Below are positions 9,401 to 18,500 of a stretch of DNA of 64,000 nt, piece by piece. The notes under the pieces were generated by a model, which worked only from the letters and a program-made list of their open reading frames with translations, did not search any database and was not told the DNA's origin. Where the stretch lies: positions 248,001-312,000 of the forward strand of contig CALOAF010000008.1 of NCBI GenBank assembly GCA_942491385.1, in the 5' to 3' direction. Made by a program: the position numbers and the translations under genes. This DNA comes from UBA6170 sp942491385. Lineage in GTDB: Bacteria > Chloroflexota > Anaerolineae > Anaerolineales > Anaerolineaceae. Within the stretch, counting starts at the first letter, position 1. Each line of letters starts with the position of its first letter.

Positions 9401-11342
9401 TGGAATTTTTATTAAATGGTTAGGAATTGTTCCTGCGATTGCTTACAATATCGTGTTGCCGACCCTCTTCAGTTTTGTGGGGATTGGGGCTTTTGCTATT
9501 GCTTGGAACTTGGTGCTGTTTTATAGAATCGAAAAAGATCCAATTTTCGTTCCATCAAAAACAATCAAAGACATCTTTAGCTCAAATGAGGGCAAAGCTG
9601 GGTTGGCAGGTATTTTATTGACAATAATCCTCGGTAATCTGGGGACAATCCGGATGATCTGGCGCGGATTACTAAAGTTAGGTTCTTCAGGTGGTGGCAT
9701 TGATGGTGCAAGCATTTTTGAGCGTTTTTTGTGGACATTTAAAGGACTAGTTGGGTTCTTTAGTGGAAACCGGCTACCTTATTATCCAGGAGATTGGTAT
9801 TGGGTCCCCAGCAGAGCGTTGCCTGGAGAACCAATCACTGAATTTCCGTTCTTTACCTTTATTTATGCTGATCTACATGCTCATTTAATCGCGATGCCCA
9901 TAACAGTGATGGCAATTGCTTGGTCCCTTTCGATTATTTTGAGTAAATGGAAATTTAATGAAATCCTGCCTGGATGGTTTACGAAAGCAGTAATTATTAT
10001 TGTGGGTGCGGTGAGCATTGGCGCACTTCGCCCCACCAATACCTGGGATTTTCCCACCTATTTGATCCTCGGAGGGGTTGTAATTCTTTTTACGATTTTG
10101 AGATATGGAAATGGGTTCAGAACTGCATATCACCTGAGTGGTTTCAAATCGAGGGTTGTTGAAGGTCTCATGATGGTGATAGTTTTTGTGGCTGCCGCAT
10201 TTGTTTTTTACCAACCTTTCAGTGAGTGGTATGGACAGGCATATACACAAATTCAATTTTGGACAGGTAACCACTCACCATTCTGGTCTTATTTCACTCA
10301 CTGGGGAGTTTTCTTATTCATTCTATCGGCTTGGTTTATCACTGAAACAATTGAATGGATGGCAGATACTCCATTGTCAAAAGCAAGAAAATTGCTCAAA
10401 TACAGTTTTTGGATTTGGCTGGGTTTGACTGCCATCTTTTCGATCACCATTTATCTTTTATCAAAAGAAATAATAATTGCCTGGTTAGTTTTTCCGATGA
10501 TTGCCTGGGCAGGAATTTTACTATTAAGAAAAGATCAGTCTGATGCAAAAAGATTTGCTTTCTTTCTGACCGGTACAGCGCTTGTATTAACATTGATGGT
10601 TGAGTTAATTGTTTTAAAAGGCGATATTGGACGCATGAATACAGTGTTCAAGTTTTATCTCCAGGCGTGGATTCTTTTTGCAATTAGTAGTGCAGTTGCT
10701 TTGAATTGGAGTCTTCCAGAAATAACCAGGCATTGGTTCCCAGAATTAAAAAACTTTTGGCGGATCGGCTTGATCCTGCTGATAGGCTGCGCTGCATTGT
10801 ATCCTATCACTGCGACCGCTGAAAAAATTGATGATCGCATCAGTAATGAAACTCCACTGACACTTGATGGAATGAAGTATATGCAAAACTCAAATTATTC
10901 GTTTGAAGGTGAAAATATGAGCCTCGAAGAGGATTATTTGGCTGTTCGCTGGATGCAAGAGAATGTGGATGGTTCGCCGGTCATTGTTGAAGCGAATACT
11001 GTGGAATATAGTTGGGGAAGCCGTTTTTCAATTTATACAGGTTTGCCTGGGGTGGTGGGTTGGAACTGGCATCAACGGCAACAAAGGGCTGTCGTTCCTT
11101 CGATTTGGATTACCGATCGAGTGGAAGCGGTCAATAATTTCTATTTAACGACCGATATTGAAGAAACTGAAAATTTCTTAACGAAATATGATGTTTCTTA
11201 TATCATTGTTGGGCAGGTGGAGCATGCAAAATATGTTGGTGAAGGGATTGGTAAGTTTTCGCAATTGGATGGTATGCTTTGGAAATCTGTATATTCGATT
11301 GGAACTACTAAAATTTACCAAGTGATAAAAGACAATGATTAA
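6432..11342 (+). CDS. Giant membrane protein: GT-C-like N-terminal half fused to a Chlor_Arch_YYY (DUF2298) domain
   Basis: A 1636-residue polytopic protein. Residues 1 to about 450 look like a PMT-type GT-C module with YLHPDERFLIQ near residue 42 in the first loop. Residues 450-800 form a soluble exoplasmic domain. From about residue 820 a second membrane module carries the hallmarks of Chlor_Arch_YYY: DPWYAGGYINYYYYG near 975, the ADLHAH motif near 1147, and GALRPTNTWDFPT near 1197. This family is known mainly from Chloroflexota and archaea and is predicted to be GT-C-related; no reaction is established as far as I know. The start is GTG 6432 or ATG 6438, with AGGA just upstream. The last 8 bases overlap the DUF952 gene. 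Confidence 0.88.
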   Translation: MKMSQNSMKKKITTIIVSILFLAFLAVSIFFRIRGLFWGEYLYLHPDERFLIQVGSNIASVDSIGSYFNTHFSSLNPHNRGHGFFVYGDFPIILTRYITEGFFEFTGWNEITQVGRFLSTIFDLGSVILIFFIGKKLFNQWVGLLASIFSGMAVLQIQQSHFFTVDTFATFFTTLAVYIAVIISQTDFSFNKNPGGNDLPEDQEPQKIKKNWIPSQKTFIYSIIFGIVVGLAAASKINTVTIAILLPLSYLTIWRKLPFPDSGIKSEIILRDLVIGGIFALISFRIFQPYAFEGPGFFDIQLNELWLNNLREVSAQSGGKVDFPPALQWARRSFFFSGKNLSLWGLGLPLSTVAWLGVFTMGWRILRGEWKKYLLLWVWTMGYFLWQSSLGNSVMRYQMPVYPMFALMAAWMINFLFTYKPIHSGWKKPLKIMGGFLTLISVSGTFIWAFMFSSIYVEPITRIEASHWIFDNVPGPINLMIRQGDEINQKIISYPYNYFINQENPYSSHFSVEKGGLLEEITFGRIIPQAELDLSEGNLLISIFDVGNSGQLIERYELKGPFNLQGSRKLNHYSVKIDPPVNFQADHTYQIVINFTGSDAISFQGSGTANESVWDDGLPLRTDGYDAFGGIYQKDLTFQMYWNDNQEKLDRFTSTLFQSDYIFISSNRQWGTTTRVPERYPLTTHFYQELMGCPDEDEIYKCYSQAKPGMYEGNLGFELIQVFESYPKIGDFVINDQYADEAFTVYDHPKVLIFKKIANYDPIHVSKILNEVDLKKVIYITPGEFPDYPADLELSEEQFSGQQAGGTWSKIFDTSNLINQNPPLAVVIWYLAITALGLVFYPIVRLGFNGLVDKGYAFSKLFAMVFISLFVWVGGSYGIQVTRGFIWIVIGCVSIISLLIGYISRKAILSDLRILKNIFIWMEIISFVLFVIFLLIRLGNPDLWHPGKGGEKPMDFSYLNAVIKSTSFPPYDPWYAGGYINYYYYGFVIIGIFIKWLGIVPAIAYNIVLPTLFSFVGIGAFAIAWNLVLFYRIEKDPIFVPSKTIKDIFSSNEGKAGLAGILLTIILGNLGTIRMIWRGLLKLGSSGGGIDGASIFERFLWTFKGLVGFFSGNRLPYYPGDWYWVPSRALPGEPITEFPFFTFIYADLHAHLIAMPITVMAIAWSLSIILSKWKFNEILPGWFTKAVIIIVGAVSIGALRPTNTWDFPTYLILGGVVILFTILRYGNGFRTAYHLSGFKSRVVEGLMMVIVFVAAAFVFYQPFSEWYGQAYTQIQFWTGNHSPFWSYFTHWGVFLFILSAWFITETIEWMADTPLSKARKLLKYSFWIWLGLTAIFSITIYLLSKEIIIAWLVFPMIAWAGILLLRKDQSDAKRFAFFLTGTALVLTLMVELIVLKGDIGRMNTVFKFYLQAWILFAISSAVALNWSLPEITRHWFPELKNFWRIGLILLIGCAALYPITATAEKIDDRISNETPLTLDGMKYMQNSNYSFEGENMSLEEDYLAVRWMQENVDGSPVIVEANTVEYSWGSRFSIYTGLPGVVGWNWHQRQQRAVVPSIWITDRVEAVNNFYLTTDIEETENFLTKYDVSYIIVGQVEHAKYVGEGIGKFSQLDGMLWKSVYSIGTTKIYQVIKDND

Positions 11343-11673
11343 CGAATTCATCTATCATATAATCTCTAAACAAGATTGGGACCTTGTCGCAGAAACACAG
11401 TTTTATTCACCTGAATCTTTGATAAGTGAAGGTTTCATTCATTTTTCATTCAAAGATCAGATTCCCGGTGTGATTGAACGCTATTATCAGAACCAAAAAG
11501 GTTTGTTAGTTCTAAAGGTACAAAAAAATAAGATAAAATCAAGTTTAGAATTTGAAAAAGTAGCAGACATTGGGTTGTTCCCTCACCTTTATGGGAAATT
11601 AAATATTGACTCTGTCGTTGGTGTTTTTCCAATTCTCATAGATGAAAATAAAAAGATTTTCTGGTGTGAGTGA
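11335..11673 (+). CDS. DUF952 family protein
   Basis: A 112-residue soluble protein that fits DUF952 (PF06108). It starts with a YHI-W-like segment, has EGFIHFSF near residue 32, and ends with the family motif FPHLYGKLN near residue 82. The family is small, of unknown biochemical role, and sometimes annotated as a glutathione-S-transferase-related or ADP-ribosyltransferase-like fold; I would not assign an activity. It overlaps the giant membrane gene by 8 bases, so it is co-translated, although its function need not be linked. Confidence 0.8.
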   Translation: MINEFIYHIISKQDWDLVAETQFYSPESLISEGFIHFSFKDQIPGVIERYYQNQKGLLVLKVQKNKIKSSLEFEKVADIGLFPHLYGKLNIDSVVGVFPILIDENKKIFWCE

Positions 11674-11739
11674 TGGTTGGGTTTTGAATTTGACAGAAAA
11701 ATTATCTCCTTAGAAATCAATAGAAGCAAAGAACCGTAA

Positions 11740-13455
11740 ATGATAAAAAAAATATTAACAATTGAACACTTACTCTATACCTTGGCAATTATTATTGGAA
11801 TAGCATTCCGTTTCATTCATTTGGGAAATTTACCGCTTTCAGATGCTGAGGGAATGGTGTCTTTACATGCTTTACAATTGCTTTCTCCAGAAAAAAATTT
11901 TGGTTATTCCGATCAAACTTTTTTAGCAAATATTCAAGCGCTTTTATTTTTCTTCTTTGGAAACAGTAATTTCATCGCCAGGCTTTTTCCAGCAATGATA
12001 GGAGTGTTATTTATTCTAACTCCATCCTTATTCAGAAATTATTTCCACCCAAGAGCAATGATCATTCTTTCCTTCTGGATTGCGTTGAGTCCAACGTTCA
12101 TTGCTGTGTCCAGGCAGGTAGATAGCACAATTTTATTTCAGTTGACGATATTCTTATTCATCTTTTTTCTAATCAAGCGGACTGTAATTCCCAGTGCAGT
12201 ATTTTTTGTTATCAGCCTATTATGTGGAGGAATATTCTTTTGGACATTCATCGTGGTGCTCTTTACCTTAATTTATGTATATTTATTTCTCCATAGACAT
12301 AACAATCGTATATATGACCAATTTACCCAGTTAATAAAATATTTCCAATGGAAAAAATTTGGGATTGTGTCCATTATTGCCTATGTGTTGCTGAGTACGG
12401 TCGGGTTTATATTTCCGGAACAATTATCGGGTGTCGGATACGGATTAAATGTTTATTTGAACAGTTGGTCGCAACCCTCATCCTTGCATTTATCAGATTT
12501 GATCCGAGGCCTGTTTTTCTATGAAATTGGGGCGATATTTTTTGGAATCGCAGGAATCATTTATATTGTGCGAAAACACCAACTCGCAGGATTACTGATC
12601 TCGGGTTTGTTGTCATTTAGTTTTATTCAATTAATTTTCATAGCAGAGAAATCCATTGTCTACAATTTATTCATTGTTTTACCATTGATCATTGCTGGAT
12701 CATTCTTCATCCATCAATTTGCAACTTTTCCACGAACGTTTATGTCAAAAATTTTGACTGTAACATTTATTGCTCTGTCGATATTATTCTTTATAAGCCT
12801 GGCGTTCATGAGTATGTTTGCAAACCCATTTCAGGGGGACCAAGAAAATACGTTGCGTATATTTTTCATTATTGCTGGATTTGCATTAATCATTGGTGCA
12901 GGCATTTTGACCGGGTGGGCAATTAGTTGGAAAATCGCAGTGAAGAGCTTTCTATTATTAGCAATCATCTTTATGTCGATTATCTCCATGTCGGCAGCGA
13001 TGAATGCCTCTGGGTTGCGAAACCCTTATCAAAATGAAATTCTTTTTCTTAGTCCAATTCCTTTAGAACAGGATTTATTAATCGACACTTTACAAGATTA
13101 TTCCGAGTGGAATTATGGTGAAAAGCAAACAATCAATATTTTTATGATGGGTGATCAACCGGCATCATTGTTGTGGGCGTTAAGAAATTTTGACAATATT
13201 GCTCAAGGGAATGAGATTCCTCTCAATGAGGAATTTGATGTAATCATCACCAATGCTGATCAGTCTCTGGTTCAATCAGATTCATTCAGAGGGCAAGATA
13301 TTTTATGGACCATTAAGCCTGCCTGGGCTACCATGAGTAGTTCCGAATATGCTCAGTGGTTTTTAACAAGGCGTGCACCTCAGGATATTCTTAATCAAAA
13401 ATCAATTATTGTCTGGGTTCGAAATAGTTTATTTCCAGGCGCTGATGCACAATAA
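11740..13455 (+). CDS. GT-C glycosyltransferase-like membrane protein (GT39/TIGR03663-like)
   Basis: A 571-residue polytopic protein with about 12 hydrophobic segments. The first external loop has LGNLPLSDAEGMVSLHAL, with the acidic DAE typical of GT-C enzymes, followed by a helix and the loop FARLFPAMIGVLF. The C-terminal 130 residues are soluble and probably external. It is shorter than the two GT-C proteins upstream and is the third of its class within 9 kb, which points to sequential or alternative use of polyprenyl-phosphate sugars. There is no strong ribosome site before the ATG. The cytidylate kinase gene begins 15 bases after its stop, so the kinase may be co-transcribed. Confidence 0.78.
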   Translation: MIKKILTIEHLLYTLAIIIGIAFRFIHLGNLPLSDAEGMVSLHALQLLSPEKNFGYSDQTFLANIQALLFFFFGNSNFIARLFPAMIGVLFILTPSLFRNYFHPRAMIILSFWIALSPTFIAVSRQVDSTILFQLTIFLFIFFLIKRTVIPSAVFFVISLLCGGIFFWTFIVVLFTLIYVYLFLHRHNNRIYDQFTQLIKYFQWKKFGIVSIIAYVLLSTVGFIFPEQLSGVGYGLNVYLNSWSQPSSLHLSDLIRGLFFYEIGAIFFGIAGIIYIVRKHQLAGLLISGLLSFSFIQLIFIAEKSIVYNLFIVLPLIIAGSFFIHQFATFPRTFMSKILTVTFIALSILFFISLAFMSMFANPFQGDQENTLRIFFIIAGFALIIGAGILTGWAISWKIAVKSFLLLAIIFMSIISMSAAMNASGLRNPYQNEILFLSPIPLEQDLLIDTLQDYSEWNYGEKQTINIFMMGDQPASLLWALRNFDNIAQGNEIPLNEEFDVIITNADQSLVQSDSFRGQDILWTIKPAWATMSSSEYAQWFLTRRAPQDILNQKSIIVWVRNSLFPGADAQ

Positions 13456-13469
13456 TTTCAAGGAGATAT

Positions 13470-14175
13470 ATGGGAAATAAATCATTTACAATCACATTGG
13501 ACGGTCCAGCTGCTTCAGGAAAATCAACCCTGGGAGAACGATTGGCAAAATCCTTGCATTTTCTATATTTGGATACAGGTGTCATGTATAGGGCAGTCAC
13601 ATTGGCGGTTATCAAGAAAAAAGTTGATGTAAATGATGAAAATCTGGTTACCAAGGTCGCAGAAGAAATGGATCTTGATATCCATACAGCGACGATTGAA
13701 GATGGACGTAGCAATGATGTCATTCTGGATGGCAAAGATGTGACCTGGGATATTCGATTGCCCGAGGTTGAAGCTCATGTCTCCCAGGTTTCTGCCTATA
13801 AAGGAGTTCGTGTAGCAATGACTATGAAGCAACGCGAGATTGGTAATAGAGGTGGCATTGTTATGGTAGGAAGAGACATAGGTACAGTTGTTTTACCTGA
13901 TGCAGAAATCAAAATTATATCTGGATGCATCAGTGGAAGAGAGAGCAAAACGACGGTATCTAGAACTCATTCATCGAGGAAAACAAGCTTCATATGATAG
14001 TGTTCTGGCAGATTTACAACGCAGAGATAAAATTGATTCCTCCCGCACCATTGCACCATTACGACCTGCAGGTGATGCCATCATGGTTGATTCGGATCAA
14101 ATGAATGCAGAGGAAGTTTTTCAATATATTTTTAATATGGTGAAAGATAAAAAGAAACTGGATCTGGATTTGTAA
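13470..14175 (+). CDS. cmk: Cytidylate kinase, interrupted by a one-base frameshift
   Basis: CMP/dCMP kinase of pyrimidine nucleotide metabolism. The first frame (13470 to about 13916) has the P-loop GPAASGKST (residues 12-20), the YLDTGVMYRA substrate loop and GRDIGTVVLPDAEIK. The expected continuation YLDASVEERAKRR, then RDKIDSSRTIAPL and DSD near the C-terminus, is present but in the next frame from about 13918. Removing one A from AAAA at 13911-13914 (or A13917) restores one 234-codon protein, the usual Cmk length. As written the first frame runs to 13997 with an unrelated tail. AAGGAG at 13460-13465 supports the ATG. Cmk is normally essential or important, so a sequencing or assembly error is the leading explanation. 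Confidence 0.9.
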
Positions 14176-14233
14176 TTATTTAATTAAAACGTATTATCTT
14201 CACTCTGATCTATTAGACCAGGAAGGAATCAAT

Positions 14234-15544
14234 ATGTGCGATACTTTCGTTTTGTTACCTGATTTCGTAGAAAATCATAAATTTTATTTTGGTAAAAATT
14301 CTGATCGGGATCCAAATGAAGCCCATGAAGTGGTCATTATTCAAGGCAAACAATATGGGAAAGACGAATTATTAAAATGTACCTACGTAAGCATTCCGCA
14401 GGTTGAAAAATCAAATAAAGTGCTCCTTTGCAAACCAGTTTGGATTTGGGGGGCAGAAATGGGGGTGAATGAACACGGCGTTGTCATTGGCAATGAAGCT
14501 GTTTTCTCGAAAATTCCTGCAGGCAAGGAACCTGGTTTAATTGGCATGGACTACCTCCGTTTAGGATTGGAAAGGGGAAACAGTGCCAGAGAAGCATTAG
14601 ATGTCATCACAACATTATTGGAAGAATATGGTCAATCCGGTAATTGTGGATTTATGCACCCTTTCTATTATCACAATAGTTTTATGATTGCCGATCAAAA
14701 TGAAGCCTGGAAATTAGAAACTGTAGATAAACATTGGATTGCGGAAAGAATTGACGGCTTTGGGGCAATTTCCAATAGTTATTCAATTGAAAATCATTGG
14801 GATTTAATTTCTCCCAATCTAATACAGACCGCGATAGAAAAGGGTTGGACCAAGAATAAAAAGAATTTTAATTTCAGGGAGGCGATTTCGGATTGGTTGA
14901 TAACAACCTTCAGCGATTCAAAACAACGTCGTTCCTGTTCGCTCAGAAATATTAATGAAACTGGTCCGCAAACAAATCTGGAAGATATTTTTAAAACTCT
15001 CAGAAGTCATCGGGACGAAGAAAAATTTAGCCCAGATAAGGGGATAACCGGAGCTGATCTGTGTATGCATGCTGGTTTTGGTCCCATTCGAGTCAGTCAG
15101 ACAACAGGATCGATGGTTGTTGAACAGGATGAAAAAGGATTAATTGTTTGGGTTACCGGCTCTTCTGCTCCTTGTCTCAGTATTTTTAAACCAATGTCAT
15201 TAGATCAGGAATTGAACTATTTTGGCCAAGGCCCTGAGTTGGATTATGACAGTCATTCTTATTGGTGGCAGCAGGAACGCATTCATCGAACGATTTTAAA
15301 AGACTATCGAGGATTCAGTCCTGAATATCGAAAAGAATTATTGGAACTTGAATCTAGATTCCTGAGTAGGATGAGAGAATATAAAGGTCAAATTGAGTTA
15401 ATCGCGGATTGTTTTGATGAAGCCATTATATTCCAAAAGAAATGGGTTGAGAAATTAATAACTCAGCCTGCCAAGGATAAAACAAATTATCTATACAGGT
15501 CAGTATGGAATAAAAATAACAAGTTAGCCAAAATGCCAAATTAG
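14234..15544 (+). CDS. C69-family peptidase / secernin-like Ntn hydrolase
   Basis: A 436-residue protein starting MCDTFV. After methionine removal, Cys2 would be the N-terminal nucleophile of the C69 (PepD dipeptidase/secernin) family. FGKNSDRDPNEAHEV near residue 18 and WGAEMGVNEHGVVIGNEAVF near residue 80 are strong secernin/C69 signatures. Known members are dipeptidases or related amide hydrolases; the bacterial secernin-like branch is poorly characterised. GGAAGG lies 8 bases before the ATG. No signal peptide is seen, so it is probably cytosolic. It sits between cmk and the sensor kinase without obvious functional linkage. Confidence 0.85.
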   Translation: MCDTFVLLPDFVENHKFYFGKNSDRDPNEAHEVVIIQGKQYGKDELLKCTYVSIPQVEKSNKVLLCKPVWIWGAEMGVNEHGVVIGNEAVFSKIPAGKEPGLIGMDYLRLGLERGNSAREALDVITTLLEEYGQSGNCGFMHPFYYHNSFMIADQNEAWKLETVDKHWIAERIDGFGAISNSYSIENHWDLISPNLIQTAIEKGWTKNKKNFNFREAISDWLITTFSDSKQRRSCSLRNINETGPQTNLEDIFKTLRSHRDEEKFSPDKGITGADLCMHAGFGPIRVSQTTGSMVVEQDEKGLIVWVTGSSAPCLSIFKPMSLDQELNYFGQGPELDYDSHSYWWQQERIHRTILKDYRGFSPEYRKELLELESRFLSRMREYKGQIELIADCFDEAIIFQKKWVEKLITQPAKDKTNYLYRSVWNKNNKLAKMPN

Positions 15545-15554
15545 CAGATAGCAA

Positions 15555-15563
15555 TGCTATAAT
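15555..15563 (+). promoter_or_regulatory. Extended -10 promoter for the sensor kinase
   Basis: TGCTATAAT (TGn plus a perfect -10) lies 26 bases before the ATG at 15589. No good -35 is visible, as expected for an extended -10 promoter. Confidence 0.6.
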
Positions 15564-15588
15564 TTTTATAGTTGGTTTTTGGAATACG

Positions 15589-18500
15589 ATGCCTATTTCT
15601 TACAATGTTCTTTTTCCCTCAAGACCTTATATAACTCCACCCAAGGATTTTCTTGGTTTTGTGGTGTGGTTCATCTTTTTATTTCTCATCATTTTGATCA
15701 TGAAGAAACTATGGCAACCGCTACCAAGTCGGCGACAAAAAAATTGGTGGCTTTTTTATGGATTGGCATTATTAGCGCCGTTTTCAGTGATTCTTGGCGG
15801 TATACAATTCGAAAACTTTAGCGCCGGAATGGCTGTTTCAGGTCTAATTTTATTCCTTTTTGTCGCGTTACCCTGGCAAATTGCAGCAGGTTTTTTTGGT
15901 TTATTTCCTGCAGTCATTATTGGTTTGATCAGTGGCATATCCATGTCGTGGTGGGGGACTCATAATTTATTTACGATTGTAGAAACAATCGGCATGGCTA
16001 CCTTATTCGCTTATCTGGTTCGTCAAAATTACAGAACAAAAATTTTCAGTTTTATTCGATTTCCGATTGTTGCAGCAATGTTTACGGGGCTAATTTTTAT
16101 TCCGGTTCTTTTTCTTGATCAGGTATTAAATGCAAGCGGTTCACTTGCTGTGCGCCTTGATTATGGCTTGACGCAGACATTCTCACAATCCATTTTCAGA
16201 GTGGTAGAGGTCATATTGGGTGGTGGGATATGCAGTATTCTTTATATCCTTTGGCCCAGGTTGTGGTTTTTCCCGAAGTATCTTTCACCTACACCAATGG
16301 AAAAGAAAATTGAAACCCGGTTTTTGATGACCACATTGCCGGTTATTCTATTCGTGGTTCTATTTGTTGTTTATGTGGATTGGAAAGTAGCCAGCAATGC
16401 CGCCCAAGATCTGGTGGAATCGAGGCTCAAAGGAACTGCATTAATCGCCTCTGAAAGTCTTCCGTACTTCTTTGAATCAGGCCAAAACCTGATTATTAGT
16501 CTGGCGGATGAGGATCTTTTAAATAATGAGACAGATATCTGGACTGATTTGTCCAAAAAAATTAAAGTAATTCCTTTCTTTTCACAATTATATGTTTTTG
16601 ATCGTCAGGGCGACCCTAAAGATGGTTATCCCACCCGCGATTTTGGTCAATTGCAATTGTCCATCGAAGAAATGACTGGCATTGACCTGGCGTTAAAAGG
16701 AGTTCATTTTCAGATTTATACTTCACCGCCAAAATTATCGAATAGTTCAGTTTTGCTTACATTTATTACTTCCATTACGGATACTCAGGGAAATCCAATC
16801 GGTGTCCTGATCGGTAGGACAGACTTTTCAACAAATCCTTATGTTCAACCTACGATTGTCACTTTAAATAATTTTACCAAGGTGAAAGGGGAGAGCATAA
16901 TTTTGGATGATCAAGGAAGAATTATTTATCATTCCAATTTGAATCCTCAACGATTGGGGTCGCCTTACCCACGTGAAATACCAATTTCACCCGGGATATT
17001 TAATGAATTGGCAACCGATGGTACCGATCAATTGGTTTTCCACCAACCATTGACTGGCAGGTCCTGGTCTGTACTGGTAGGGTTACCTTATACAGAAGTA
17101 CAGGAACTGGCATTAAGAATTGCAGCCCCATTACTAGGAGTGTTGGGATTGGTCATCATTCTGGTTGTTTTGGCTTTACGCTTAGGTATCAAACCAATTA
17201 CCAAATCAGTCAGATCGCTTTCAAACCAGGCAGCACTCATTTCTCAAGGTGAATTGGGCCATCCGATGAGCATTCAAAGTGTTGATGAATTAGGACAGTT
17301 AGCCTATTCATTTGAACAAATGCGTGTTCGGTTGAGGGACAGATTGGAAGAACTAAAGCAACTATTAGTATCAAGTCAGAATGTGTCTAAGCATCTTGAT
17401 ATTCACGCTGCAGTTCACCCAATTTTGCAGGCAATGTTAGGCCACGATGGTTCCCATGCACGTGCTGTTTTGATTCGACAGGTAACCGCTGACCAATTAT
17501 CGTCTCCATATCTATGTATTGGAATGGGTCAAGAAAATCAAGCAACCAATGCATTAGACCGCCAGTTATATGAAATGATGCTGAAACAAGATGTACTGCC
17601 TATCCCAAATTTATCTAGATTTAAGCGTTTTGTCATTCCAGGCAATGCAATACCTGGTGCGATCGTAGCAATTGCTCTTTCACATGAGAATCAATATTTC
17701 GGGGTGATCTGGTTGGCGTTTAATAAGCCTCGTACCTTTACAGACGAGGAAATACGTTATTATAAAACCCTTGCCAGTCAGGCAGCTATGGCAGCAGCTA
17801 ATGCACAATTATATGCAACTGCCGAATTAGGACGCCAACGTTTCGAAGCAGTATTGAATTCAACGCCTGATCCGGTCATGGTATTTGATGATGCCAACCA
17901 ACTGATTCTAATTAATCCTGCTGCGAAACAATTGGGTGGATTGTTTAAAGAAGCCACTCTGGGATTAAAGATGGATGCTGTTATTGAACACGACGAACTA
18001 TTGGAGCTATTAAAGAAGGACACAATCAATCGTGATACTTCCAGAGAAATTCAATTAAGCAATCGGCGGGTGTTTTTTACAACAGTCTCATCTGTCATTC
18101 GGAATGATCAATTGGTTGGAAAGGTGTGTCTGTTGAGAGATATCACTCACTTTAAAGAAGTGGATACTTTTAAATCAGAGATCGTCTCAACCGTAAGTCA
18201 TGATCTTAGATCGCCTTTGACATTAATGCGGGGATATGCCTCAATGCTGCAAATGGTAGGTGAAATCAATGAACAACAAAGGTCATATATAGCAAAAATT
18301 GTTTCGGGTGTCGATAGTATGTCAAAATTAGTAAATAATTTGTTGGATTTAGGCAGGATTGACGCGGGAATTGGCTTAAAGCTTGAGAAAACAAACCTCA
18401 TTTATCTGGCAGAACAGGTAGTACTTGAATTACAACCATATGCAAACCAAAAAAATATTGAGTTGATTTTGGATTATTCCATCAACCGTGATACCAGTAT

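Noticed and set aside
9885..10274. Open frame on the - strand of 129 codons inside the giant membrane gene
   Set aside because: It lies wholly within a strongly supported gene, has no ribosome site and its translation has no family-like pattern.
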